From: Ampelocalamus luodianensis
Lineage: Eukaryota > Streptophyta > Magnoliopsida > Poales > Poaceae
Length of the DNA stretch: 64,000 bases
NCBI GenBank assembly: GCA_036346255.1
Contig: CM070617.1
Coordinates: 24,913,080 to 24,977,079, forward strand
Direction: 5' to 3'
In this document: piece by piece, positions 36,681 to 46,521 of the stretch
How positions within the stretch are numbered: the stretch's first letter is position 1
Layout: every line of letters starts with the position of its first letter
Made by a program: the position numbers and the translations under genes
Notes under the pieces: generated by a model
The model's database searches: none
Seen by the model: the letters and a program-made list of their open reading frames with translations, nothing else
What the model was told of the DNA's origin: nothing

Positions 36681-36714
36681 CTTGGGCAATCACAACCTAA
36701 GCTCTGATACCAAT

Positions 36715-37113
36715 TGTTGGGATAGAGCCCAAGAGAACACGCAGAGAACACAGTGGACACACTATTTCACTTGTTTTTTCAATTCATCGGAGTAGAAGAC
36801 GAATAACACAACACAAAAAGAATTTGGTGCTGCACTACAACATTTTTTGTTTTTCTCTCCTCTATTGCTTTTCTTCCCATGAAATATATTGGTTACAATG
36901 CTTTTTATAGCTATAATATGATATGTAACCTCCCCACTAACACATTCAAGTAGGCCACTACCTCTACTACACGCACTAGCTCCACTACATGCACTAGCTA
37001 ATTACTCTGTTAACTAATTAGCAGGTCATTAGCTCCACTAACTCTACCATGCAATTGACATCCAAATTCAATTAACATGTAAAACACTTAGACAACAAGA
37101 TTAATTTCTAACA
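36715..37113 (-). repeat. Copia-B LTR (5' LTR)
   Basis: 399 bp, paired with 34004-34375, adjacent to the primer-binding site complement. Confidence 0.85.
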
Positions 37114-37118
37114 ACCCT

Positions 37119-38100
37119 TTCCACTTTTTCCTTTCATGTTCCTGCAGTTTCTCATGTTCCTCAGCTTACTATGCAGCTTATGTCGGTTGGTGAGATCACT
37201 GATCGCAACTGTCATGTTGTTCTTGAGTCCAACTCTTGTTGTGTCCAAGACCGTAGCACGGGAACTCTGCTTGGTACTGGCCCTCGACGCCATGATTTGC
37301 AACATCTTTGAGAGCTTGATTGGCTGCACCTCCATTCTGCTGTCTCCACCAACCAATCAGTCACTACCACTGCCTCTGTTTTTACTGCGTCCTCTATTGC
37401 TTCCTTCGCCTAGTGGCACCATCGTTTGAGTCATCTATGTGGATCGCGTCTGTCGTCACTAGTAGGTTGTGGTGTTGTTGAGTCTGTTTTTGTGACACCT
37501 CTTTACATTGTATGGGTTGCAAGCATGACAAGTAGCTACAACTCCCCTATCCCTCTAGTGATTATGTTTCTATTCGTCCTTTTGATCTTGTTCACTCTGA
37601 TCTTTGGGTTCCGGCTCCCTTCGTTTCGAAAGAGAGTCATCGATACTATGTAACCTTTATTTATGATTATTCTCATCATACTTGGATCTACTTTATGTCC
37701 TCTCGCAGTCAGGTTCTCTCTATTTACCAGATATTCGCCACCATAGTTCGCACTCAGTTTAATCCGACCATTCGTGTGTTTCGTGTTGACTCTGTCGGTG
37801 AATACCTGTCTACTGTTTTGCATCGCTTTCTCACTGAATAGGGTACACATACCCAGTACTCTTGTCCTGCTACTCACGCTCAGAACGGTGTCTCTGAGCG
37901 TAAGCATCGTCACTTACTTGCTTGAGACAGCTCGCGCTCTCATGCTTCCCTTTTCTATGTCACATCACTTTTGGGTTAAGGCTGTCTCCACCGCTACTTT
38001 CATCATCAATATGCAGTCTTCCACTTCTATCGAGCGTCTCTACGGTCAGGCTCCAGAGTACAATCATCTTCGTTGTTTCAACTGTGTCTACTTCGCCTTC
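37119..38100 (+). pseudogene. Copia-A pre-integrase and integrase core (frameshifted)
   Basis: In one frame 37150-37330 gives VPQLTMQLMSVGEITDRNCH and RSTGTLLGTGPRRHDLQHL, the pre-integrase segment. HLCGSRLSSLV (37430-37465) covers the His/Cys zinc region. Near 37860-38090 NGVSERKHRHLLETARALML, in two frames, then FWVKAVSTATFIINMQSS match the end of the integrase core, including the catalytic-Glu context (NG..ER). Several stops and shifts; inactive. Confidence 0.75.
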
Positions 38101-39560
38101 TTCCACCTCGTGAGCGCACCAAGCTGGTTGCTCAGTCAGTTGAGTGTGTTTTTCTTGGCTATAGTATTGAGCATAAGGATTATCGCTGCTACGACCTTGT
38201 TGCTCGCCGAATGGGGATCTCTCGGGATGTTACCTTCGATGAGTCCCGACCTTACTACCCTCGTATCTCTACCGTCAGCTCAGATTCTCTTGTCGAGTCG
38301 ATCTCCTTTCTAACTTTTCTTGACCCTCGGCTTTCCACATCTATTTTGCTACCGCCTCCACCTTCTTCGCTTCCCTCTCCTCTGGTTCCACCTTTTCACT
38401 CTCCGTCGGAGTTTCCTTCCAACTCTTTTGTTGAGATTCCACATTTTTCCCTACACTACTCTCGTCGTCCTCGGCCTATTCCTTCTTCTCCAGTTGAGCC
38501 TCCGCCTTTGCTGGACCCTATTCTTAGCTCTTCTTCTCCATCCTTGCTGAGTCCTGCTATGCCTTTTCCTCCCATATATGATATTCGTGATTGTCGCACT
38601 GTCAGGCCTCCTGAGCACTATGACTTTGCAGCCGCTGCTCTTTCTGAACCTATGACCTACCATGAGCCTGCTGCTCACTCTAAGTGGTACCTCGTGATGT
38701 CTGAGAAGATTGCTGATTTGGAGCGTATTACCACTCGGGATCTTGCGCCCTTACCTCTGCGTGTCACTCCTATCACGTGCAAGTGGGTGTACAAGATCAA
38801 GACCCGCTCAGATGGTTTTCTTGAGCGCTACAAGGCTCATCTTGTGGCGCGTAGTTTTTAGCAGGAGCATGGCCATGACTACGATGAGACCTTCGCTCCT
38901 ATCACCCACATGACTACTGTTCACACTCTTCTTGTTGTGGCCTCTGTTTGACAGTAGCACATCTCCTAACTGGACGTCAAGAATGTCTTTCTCAATGGCG
39001 AGTTGCGTGAGGGGGTCTACATGTAACTGCCCCTGGGTATTCGTTCCCTAATGGTATGGTTTGTCGCCTTAGTCGCTCTCTATAGGCTCAAGCAAACCCC
39101 CCATGCTTGGTTTGACCGCTTCTCCTCTGTTGTCACTGTTGTCGGCTTCTCCACCAGTGATCACGACATTGTCCTTTTTGTACACACCTCTCCTCGGGGT
39201 CGGACGCTCCTCCTTCTCTATATAGATGATATGATCATTACTAGGGACGAATCCTAATACATTGACTTTGTGAAGGAGCGTCTCAGTGAGCGGTTCTTGA
39301 TGTCTGATTTGGGTCCTCTTCGCTACTTTCCTAGGATTGATGTCACTTCTACGCCTGAGAGCTACTACCTCTCTCAGGAGAAGTACATTCAGGATATTTT
39401 GGCTCGCACTTGTCTCACTTATCAGCACATGGTGGACACTCCTATGGAGCATTCGTTCACCTTCAACCCACTGACGGGGAGCCTCTTGAGGATCCTACTC
39501 GCTACCGCCATCTTGTCGGGAGCCTCGTCTACCTTGGGATCACCCGACTTGATATTTCTC
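38101..39560 (+). pseudogene. Copia-A reverse transcriptase
   Basis: ORF 38073-38861 covers the integrase C-terminus (ERTKLVAQSVECVFLGYSIE, SRDVTFDESRPYYPR), a Pro/Ser-rich linker, and the RT start (W...M..E......I.TRDLAPLP..VTPITCKWVYKIK). After a stop at 38859-38861 the reading continues LDVKNVFLNGELREGVYM and, at 39051-39257, YRLKQTPHAWFDRFSSV ... LLLLYIDDMIIT. YIDD at 39219-39230 is the RT active site. In-frame stops at 38859, 38950, 38956, 38968 and 39024 inactivate it. Confidence 0.82.
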
Positions 39561-40081
39561 ACCTAGTTCACATTATGAGTTAGTTTGTTTCTGCTCCCAC
39601 TTAGCTCCACTATCGTCACCTTCTTCGTATTCTGTGATATCTTCGCGAGTCCATCAGTAGTCGTCTTTTCTTTCCTCGCTCCAGCTCCTTGCACCTTTAG
39701 GTGTACTCTGATGCGACCTGAGTTAACGATCAGAAGGATCGCCGGTTTCTTTCTGTCTATTGTGTTTTCCTTGGTTCCTTTCTGATTGCCTAGAAGACTA
39801 AGAAACAGACTGTCGTTTCCCGTTCGAGTGCTGAGACTGAGTTGCGAACCATGGTGGTGTTGACAGCTAAGATCACTTGGCTTTGGTGGCTACTTGAGGA
39901 TTTCAGGGTTTCAGTTTCTACACCGACTTCTTTCTTATCAGACAGTATTGGCGCGATTTGTATTGCTCAAGATCCAGTGAAACATGAGCTCACCAAACAC
40001 ATTAGAGTAGATACTTTGTATATGAGATCGCAAGTGCAAGACCAAGTTATTTCTCTTCAATATATGACTTCAGAGCTTTAG
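39561..40081 (+). pseudogene. Copia-A RNase H
   Basis: YSDATW-type motif near 39700, KKQTVVSRSSAETELRTMV near 39800-39850, and SDSIGAICIAQDPVKHELTK then HIRVDTLYMRSQVQDQVISL at 39938-40060 are the copia RNase H and C-terminal tail. The reading then gives LANFFTKA and YLSKINVVDPP, the usual last residues of plant copia pol. Confidence 0.78.
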
Positions 40082-40177
40082 TTAGCCAATTTCTTCACCA
40101 AGGCATAGACTAGAGCTCCGCATAGTTTCTACCTCTCCAAAATCAATGTTGTTGATCCACCATGAGTTTGAGAGGGG

Positions 40178-40282
40178 TGTTAGGTATGTTGTATAGGGTG
40201 TTCTGTGTATATTTACATGTACATATAACTTGTATATCTTGACATTTGGTCCTTTGGAATAGAGATGAGTTCCATTCCAACA
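40178..40282 (+). repeat. Probable 3' LTR of Copia-A (short or interrupted)
   Basis: After the polypurine-like GAGTTTGAGAGGGG, TGTTAGGTATG starts at 40178 and CATTCCAACA ends at 40282. At 105 bp this is very short for an LTR; it may instead continue at 40860 beyond the MITE inserted at 40288. No partner 5' LTR was found to decide. Confidence 0.5.
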
Positions 40283-40287
40283 CTTTA

Positions 40288-40859
40288 GGGTGTGTTTGGT
40301 TGGGTGAACCAGGTTGAATAGAATGGGATGGTACATGATAGATGAGATGATCCTAAATGGTATGGTATAACTTGTGTGTTTGGTTAGTGTGATAAGATAA
40401 TTCAAGATTTTGTTTTGTTGCATGAATAAGATTGTAAAAGATGATCCAAGATGATGTTTGGTTTGAGAGATGAAGTTGAATGAGTTGTATATATATAGGA
40501 GTATTAGCACGATTAATTATTAAAATATTAGCACGGTTATTAAATTTACCTTAATTACAAAAGGAGTATTTAACTAAATTAATTATTTTAACTATCCACT
40601 AATTGGCATAGCCCACTGATCCGTGACATATATATAGAGGGAGAGGGAGTAACAGAGGGGATGCACTCGTCCCTGTACCGCATGGTTTGTCTATTTTTAT
40701 GGAATCGTTCGGTACAACATATTTAGGGAATATTTTTAGAATTTGTATGACCCCATCCAGAATGAGTTGGTTCGTTTCACTCAATCAAACATAGGGAAGG
40801 GGACATATTCAGAACTATCCTATACATGTATGTTTTGATTCACCAAACCAAACACACTC
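40288..40859. mobile_element. MITE-like element with GGGTGTGTTTGGTT ends
   Basis: GGGTGTGTTTGGTTGGGTGAA at the left is mirrored by TTCACCAAACCAAACACACTC (40839-40859) at the right. It is flanked by TTA and TAA. The ends resemble PIF/Harbinger-type MITEs of grasses, although the flanks are inverted rather than direct copies. AT-rich interior, no ORF. Confidence 0.65.
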
Positions 40860-41229
40860 TAAGAAATACAGAGAAGTCAACAAAATTTCCAGCGAGAAAC
40901 CTAAAATAAGGACATAAAAGACAAAGCGCAGAGCTCTAGATCTGCTCATAGCAATGAGACAGAAGAGGAAACCAAAGAACAAAGACATTCCAATCATCAA
41001 AAACTTCTACAACTGAATAGTGCTAGTCCATGGTTATTTTTCTTTCCAGAATTTTGGATTGATATCCAGAGGTACTTTCTTGTATATTCCAAAATTGAAG
41101 TACATGGCACTTCTGTAGTACATACAGGCTTATAGCTTTACAATTCCAGAAGAATTAGAAACAGGCAAAGAAAGACACAACTACGAATTATGGGTGACAA
41201 GAACATTAGAATTACCAGTTGGCTGTTAA
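40860..41229 (-). other. 3' flank/UTR of the CIPK gene
   Basis: AT-rich and without ORFs or repeats. On the minus strand it follows the CIPK stop and should hold the 3'UTR and polyadenylation region; no single signal stood out. Confidence 0.5.
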
Positions 41230-42741
41230 CTAGCTCTTCAGGTGGTCCGGAGGGGTTGGCGGTTGCAACTGATCCTGCGGTTCTTGTGGTGGCAAGGGTG
41301 GTTCATACATGTCCTGCGGCTCTTGTCGTGGCAACGATGGTTGCAACTGATCCTGTGGCTGCTGTGGTGGCAACGGTGACTGCTGCTGCTCTCCTTGCAG
41401 TATTGGCTGTGAGTGCTGGTGCTGATCACCTTGCCACACCCAAACAATATCCTTGAGTGCTGGCCTTATTTCCTCTTTCACCAGCTTTTGATACTCCATA
41501 GTGTCCCCATTGGTCTTTTTCAACTCAACTAAGAGGAAAGAAGGAGCAACCTCAAAAATCTCCGCATCAAGCTCAAGAAAACCCTTCTTTCCTTCCTTCG
41601 GTGCTGCGAACTTCAAGACTCCACTTTCTTTCTTCTTAACTTTTAGTTTCAAGCGTTTGCCTAGTTCCTTCAGTTTTGTAAGTACTGTTGTTACAGGCTG
41701 CCTGGTGGTAAATTGTTCTTCCCTGAGACCATACGTATCCTCAAAAAACCCAGATAGATTAAACCTTGTTGAGAGAGAGATAATGTCAAATGCATTCAGG
41801 TTTGGAAGGCTTAATGACCCTTGATTTCCCTCAGAAGTGCTGCATTCTGTCGAACCTGAGGTTGTAGCTTCACCTGAAAAGGTGTTGTCTGTTGTTTCAG
41901 CCTCATTTTTCTTTGTATTTACCTCAACCGGTCTTCTGTACCAAGCACTTCTCTTTATCCTTGAGATTGAAATCCTAGTACTTGGATCTGGATCGAGGAT
42001 TTTATGTAGAAACTCCTTCAGCTCAGCAGAAAAATACCGAGGGCATCTAAAGTCCGCTTTGGAAATCTTTCTATACATCTCTATCAGATTCGTGTCATGG
42101 AAAGGAAGGTAACCAGCCACAAGCACAAACAGAATTACTCCACAAGACCATATATCTGCCTTTGCGCCATCATAGCCTTTCCTGATAAGCACTTCAGGCG
42201 CAACATAAGCTGGGGTTCCACATGTGGTATGGAGGAGACCATCTTGCCTCTTGGACTCAGCCAGGGCACTCAAACCAAAATCTGAGACTTTAAGGTTTTC
42301 ATTCTCATCCAGGAGTAGGTTTTCAGGCTTCAAGTCACGGTGATAAACACCTCGACTGTGGCAATAGTCAACAGCACTGATCAATTGGTGGAAATACCTC
42401 CTCGCAGCATCCTCACTAAGCTTTCCCCCCTTTGCTATTTTGTTGAAAAGCTCACCACCTTTAGCATACTCCAAAACAAAATAAATCTTGCTCTTGCTAG
42501 CCATGACCTCAAAAAGCTGCAGGACATTTGGATGCTTCACCAATCTCATTATTGAAATCTCCCTCTTTATCTGCTCCATAAGCCCAACCTTCATGACCTT
42601 GTCCTTGTTGATCATCTTTATAGCAACAGCTTGGCCGTTTGTAAGATTACGGGCGTAATACACCTTTGCAAATGTTCCTTGTCCCAACTGTTTCCCAATT
42701 TCATAACGGCTCATCAAGATAGTCCTCCTCCCATCCATCAT
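41230..42741 (-). CDS. CIPK: CBL-interacting protein kinase (CIPK/SnRK3 family), intact
   Basis: A 503-residue uninterrupted Ser/Thr kinase. Visible features: glycine loop GQGTFAKV (20-27), catalytic Lys42, HRDLKPEN with Asp136, DFG (154-156), activation loop ending APE (181-183) with Thr172/Thr173 and Tyr179, then the NAF/FISL motif LNAFDIISLSTRFNLSGFF at 315-333 that binds the calcium sensor CBL, and a basic PPI-type phosphatase-interaction segment (about 367-400). CIPKs are activated when CBL proteins bind the NAF motif and phosphorylate ion transporters and other targets, usually at membranes. The C-terminal 65 residues are an unusual Gln/Pro-rich tail of imperfect repeats. The CDS is intronless, which places it in the intron-poor CIPK clade. 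ATG at 42741 is followed by a second Met; the upstream frame closes. The only clearly functional host gene in the window; the symbol is family-level because the paralogue could not be fixed. Confidence 0.95.
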   Translation of the reverse strand: MMDGRRTILMSRYEIGKQLGQGTFAKVYYARNLTNGQAVAIKMINKDKVMKVGLMEQIKREISIMRLVKHPNVLQLFEVMASKSKIYFVLEYAKGGELFNKIAKGGKLSEDAARRYFHQLISAVDYCHSRGVYHRDLKPENLLLDENENLKVSDFGLSALAESKRQDGLLHTTCGTPAYVAPEVLIRKGYDGAKADIWSCGVILFVLVAGYLPFHDTNLIEMYRKISKADFRCPRYFSAELKEFLHKILDPDPSTRISISRIKRSAWYRRPVEVNTKKNEAETTDNTFSGEATTSGSTECSTSEGNQGSLSLPNLNAFDIISLSTRFNLSGFFEDTYGLREEQFTTRQPVTTVLTKLKELGKRLKLKVKKKESGVLKFAAPKEGKKGFLELDAEIFEVAPSFLLVELKKTNGDTMEYQKLVKEEIRPALKDIVWVWQGDQHQHSQPILQGEQQQSPLPPQQPQDQLQPSLPRQEPQDMYEPPLPPQEPQDQLQPPTPPDHLKS

Positions 42742-42747
42742 ATCAAG

Positions 42748-43494
42748 CTATGTGAACGGAGTATAAGAACAAACACCACAAACCACTTATATAACAGTAT
42801 ATGCACAGTAAACCTAATGAATGCAGCAGATGTTAACCGCCTTCACCGAGGTGGTGGTGTACAAATATAGAGTCCCTCGATCTAGTGTGCTTCAAAAGAC
42901 GGAAAGGAGGAACGGTATCAGTATGCAGCACATTCTCATGAGAGCCCCACAATACAAGCTTGAAGGAAGCTCGGATCTTGTTTGCACGAAATAATAACTT
43001 CTTGTTGTGCAAGCACATCTTTCTGCATTCCCAAGTCTTCTGCCGATCAACAACTGTCAGCGGGAAGAACAAACTGAATTAAAACATATACGTGTAATGC
43101 AGAAGGAGATTAAGAGCTCAAATGAAAAGCCCAAATTTAGTAGCCTTGGAGAACATTAGGTAAACATCTTACATCAAACTAATTCTATCAGATTAAGTGG
43201 TCCAATGCTATCGATCAAACTAGGCTAGTATGAGGCACACAAGTACAACCAGCACATCAAGGCAGTCGGAGTAACCATGTTTGATGATTGGGTTAAGACA
43301 AAATGCTCTCTTTTGAATTCTGCAGAACAATAGCAGCAAAATCTAACTCATGCCTACACAGAGCTAAGTCCTGGCAGATCATCAACAGCCAAGAGTCCCT
43401 ACAAGAAACATCCTAAAGCGCACAAATTCTACCCAAACGCAGTGAAATCGATGACTACGCGCAAACAGATCTCTTCAAGTAAGAAGAGCAGTAC
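42748..43494 (-). other. Predicted 5'UTR intron of the CIPK gene
   Basis: On the minus strand TTGATCAG|GTACTG (donor at 43494) and TTCACATAG|CTTGATATG (acceptor at 42748) bound a 747-bp candidate intron, placing exon 2 six bases before the ATG. A GC-rich leader exon (about 43495-43697) lies upstream. Leader introns are common in this gene family; transcripts would confirm. Confidence 0.6.
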
Positions 43495-43760
43495 CTGATC
43501 AAGAACTGCCCGAGGAAGTGCAGCGAATCCCAAACAGCGCCACGCGAATCGATTGGACTCGATCTGGCGAAGCAAATGGAGGCCGATCCCTGGGAGCCTG
43601 TTCTTCTCTAGTTTCTGGAATTTCTGGGCTCTGAAGGCCGTGCTCTCAGATTTCTCCCTCTCGGGTGGCGCCGAACTTTTGTGCTTTGATCCCTCCAAAT
43701 CTTCTAATTTCGCTCTTAGCTTAAGTTTATACGGCGGCGCGCTCCCCCGCTACGAAGGGA
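43495..43760 (-). promoter_or_regulatory. CIPK core promoter and first leader exon
   Basis: The minus strand reads CGCCGCCGTATAAACTTAAG, giving a TATA box at 43725-43731 and expected transcription from about 43697. A GC-rich CGCGCCGCC segment lies just upstream. No transposon sequence interrupts this stretch. Confidence 0.6.
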
Positions 43761-44603
43761 GGGGAGGGACAGCATGGTGGGCGGCCGTTTAGCTGTCGTG
43801 TTGAGGTAACGGGGGCTCTGCTTGAGTTTTTGCCCCTAACGCTGTCGGATTCCACGGGATTAGAGGTTGTTGGATTGGATGGGTGTTTACAGATTAGACA
43901 GGTGAATTTCGCTGGCTTCCAGGCCCATGGGCCAGCTGTGAAGTTGTGGCTGGGCTTACCCTACCGTTCCAAGACGGGAAGAAAGGAAAGGGAGACTATC
44001 TTGTAATGTAAGCCTCGAGTGGCATCTCCGCTCCGATAGTCCATGTATGTCATTCCGCTATTCGCGTAGAATTAACTTACCTGGATGACATAGGGAAGAA
44101 AGGAAGGCGTGCTCGAAGGGTGAGTCGTCGCTTCCGCCCTGCCACGCGAACAAGGGTGAGGGACAACAAAAAAACTCTGTTGAAGCAGAGCCATCCTTTC
44201 ACGATATGGTTTTGTGGGGTCAATGTAAAAGCAGTTGTGTGACCGAGATGGTAACGCACACTGTTGGTTCCACGACAACCTTTTTCGGTGACGCCCGACG
44301 ACTCCAGAGTTGGAGACGGCTAGATCCAGAAGCCCAAGCTTAGATCTGGCCAAATATGAATGTCGATGGCTTGGGTTCGGCTATATCTGAGCTGTGGCCA
44401 CTGGATTCAGCCTCCTGCGACGAGTCGACGGAGGTGAAGTAGGGTGAGGTGGTGTGGTAAATGGCAAGCAGAGGCAATGTGGTCGACCGAGGGGGAGAGA
44501 GGACAACCACCACCGATGGTGAGGGGTGGTGGGGAGCAGCGAGGGAGAGGAGATGGTGTGGACGGGGAGGATAGCGGGAGCAGGAAGAAGAAGAAAAGAT
44601 GGT
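43761..44603. other. Intergenic stretch, no gene recognised
   Basis: Moderately GC-rich, with short overlapping ORFs on both strands (up to 93 codons) but no domain. 44444-44600 has a GGGGAG/GAGAGG-rich purine block. The leftmost part of the Gypsy-3 LTR may extend into the right side, but the boundary could not be fixed. Confidence 0.5.
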
Positions 44604-45787
44604 ACACTGGTTTAAAAAGAACAAATTGCAAGAACAAGACATTCGGCACAATTTGAGAACAATGATAGTCTCAACTTGCGAAAGGCAACAACTCTCTCTT
44701 TCAATCTGAAAACTCACAACACAATCCTCTCTTTTCTCATCCCCACACGCACACCATACTTGGTGCCAGTATTGACTTTTCTGATTTTTATTCCAAACGA
44801 AAATTACTTCTCCCTTTACATGGCCATCGGCCCTTGGCTTTATAGCCTCACACTTTGGCCGAAATCAACTCCACACGTCTCACACTTTTTGCGTTGGATT
44901 TCAAGACCGAACCGGTATCCAGATTAAATACTAAAGTACTATCTCTCTTCATTAATTATGGTGTATATCATCTTTTTACCTATATGGCAGACTTAAAATA
45001 CTAGCCAAAGTGGAGCATTAGGAGCAGCCTAACCTACCCGAAGTCGATTCCAATTCAGCACAAAGTCCCACTCAGATTCAATGTCCAAAACGTGCACAAG
45101 TAGCACTCTCTATTTCGGAATCTAAAAGATAAAAACAGCAAAGATAGATTTCGGATTCTCCCTTGCTAAAACTGAAACTAACTCAATCTAAAACTCCTAT
45201 TCAGACTCTTCATTTAAAAGGAAACATGCAATTTCGGAAAAGACTACAAAGAAACCTATTCGGGCTCTTGGAGATCTAATTTTGGAACACTGATGGCATT
45301 GCCTATTCGAACCCATACTGAACCAATGTAGACTCCAAGCTCCTCACTCAGCCCTTGCATCGCACACCACTCAATCTGCTTGCATCGCACGCCCGGCCTT
45401 CTCCTTTGATCTGCAATCCAAGCCCGCATGCCCAGTTGCCTTCCTTGCTCCGCATGGTGTCTTCCCAAAGCACGTGGCCCAGTCAGCTCCCACGCAAGCA
45501 GTCAATGTTGCCACTCCTCACATCGAGACATCCACTCATGTGCCGCTTGGTCTTCGCCTCACTCCCGTACCTTTAGTCGTGTGCACATCCGCTTGCTCCC
45601 ATGCACCGCCTCCCACAAGCCCTTGTCACGCCCTAGGGTTTCCTCGCTTCTAGGTGCCATCCTTTTCTCGGATGGCCTCCCCATCCTCCTCTCGGTCGTC
45701 TTCTTTCTTCTAGGCAAAACAACTTCAACTTGAGTTTGCAATGCCGCATTACGAACCAATGTCGTAGTAGTACTTGTGGTCGTATCA
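44604..45787 (-). repeat. Gypsy-3 LTR (3' LTR, left copy)
   Basis: Similar to the right copy from AAATTGCAAGAACAAGAC onward, with a 100-bp insertion near 44930-45030 and a longer central part. Its start may lie further left. Confidence 0.65.
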
Positions 45788-45832
45788 TCCTCCCCCCTTC
45801 AAGCGAAACCATCCTCGGTTTCAGGGTAATCT

Positions 45833-46222
45833 TCACAGCCGCGTTTTCAACAATGATCTTCTCAGCTCGAATTGTGCTCTCCGACATAGGACACAGTGTA
45901 TAAAATCTGCCCAGATGCACCAAAGACTATTTGTTGGACCCTCCTGGTGTGTAGCACTACGATCAAATTGCCACGGACACCCCAACAGCAAATGACATGC
46001 GTGCATAGGCACGACGTCACACTCCACCTTGTCCTCATAATCAACAATTGAAAAAGGAACTATGACACGGTGAGTCACTTTCAGTTTACCGATATTGTGC
46101 AACCATTGCACATAGTACGAATGGGGATGCCGCCACATTGACAAACCCAGAGTTTGCACTAACTCCTTGTTGATGACGTTGTTGTAGTTATCTCCATCAA
46201 TAATGAGTTCCTGGTCGTGCAT
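45833..46222 (-). pseudogene. Gypsy-3 retropepsin-like segment 2
   Basis: The minus-strand frame reads QELIIDGDNYNNVINKELVQ and later VPFSIVDYEDKVECDVVPMH then ACHLLLGCPWQFDR. These match the plant gypsy retropepsin pattern (..IIDsGS..NV.s..lv..L.L...; vPF.i..y.d.v.CDV.PM.AcHlLLGRPWqfDr). The active-site DSG reads DGD. A stop follows before the polypurine tract. Confidence 0.7.
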
Positions 46223-46321
46223 TCAGATTTGAACACATTGCTACGTTGTCCCTTCTCAATGATAGTCGTGTCATCAAACCGAACCTTCTTGGCCAGCATA
46301 CTTAAACCATCTTGTAGTGTC

Positions 46322-46521
46322 TAGTCGTCAATGTCACCACCATTAGAGGACTCCTTCTCTTGTTGTACACGGGTAGAATTAATGGCGGCCTCTTGTGCCA
46401 TCTTCTTTTCTTCTTTGGCATCCTTCTCTTCTTCCCGTTTCTTCTCTTTCTACTTCCGCCCTTGCTCTTTTGTGTCATCTTGTGCCTTGTCACGCCGATA
46501 TCAATGCCTAGTTGTCAGTGT
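46322..46521 (-). repeat. Internal tandem duplication in Gypsy-3, copy 1
   Basis: About 190 bp (CCATTAGAGGACTCCTTCTC ... GATATCAAT) repeated at 47797-47975. On the minus strand it encodes a Lys/Glu/Arg-rich gag-type stretch (RHKMTQKSKGG). Confidence 0.8.

Larger units (their letters stand above)
34004..37113 (-). mobile_element. Copia-B: short non-autonomous copia element nested in Copia-A
   Basis: LTRs 34004-34375 (372 bp) and 36715-37113 (399 bp), TGTTGGGAT...TTCTAACA, with the 5-bp duplication ACCCT on each side (33999-34003 and 37114-37118). The complement of a tRNA-Met primer-binding site (AAGCTCTGATACCAA, 36699-36713) adjoins the right LTR, so the element is on the minus strand. The 2.3-kb interior holds gag and the start of protease but no integrase, RT or RNase H, so it depends on an autonomous relative. 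Confidence 0.88.
30611..40282 (+). mobile_element. Copia-A: decayed Ty1/copia element, interrupted twice
   Basis: Plus-strand copia element with gag (31200-31778, continuing at 33454), protease (33828-34003), pre-integrase and integrase (37119-38100), RT (38580-39560), RNase H (39560-40080) and a short 3' LTR (40178-40282). It is broken by a solo LTR (31779-33448) and by Copia-B (34004-37113); removing both, with their duplications, restores collinearity. No 5' LTR or primer-binding site was found near 30611-30660, so the 5' end is truncated or rearranged. Many stops and shifts. Confidence 0.85.

Noticed and set aside
35000..36707. Many plus-strand ORFs (up to 142 codons) in Copia-B
   Set aside because: They are shadows of the minus-strand gag and protease, whose motifs are clear.
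41190..42870. Plus-strand ORFs of 62-107 codons over the CIPK gene
   Set aside because: Antisense shadows of an intact, strongly conserved kinase; no domains of their own.
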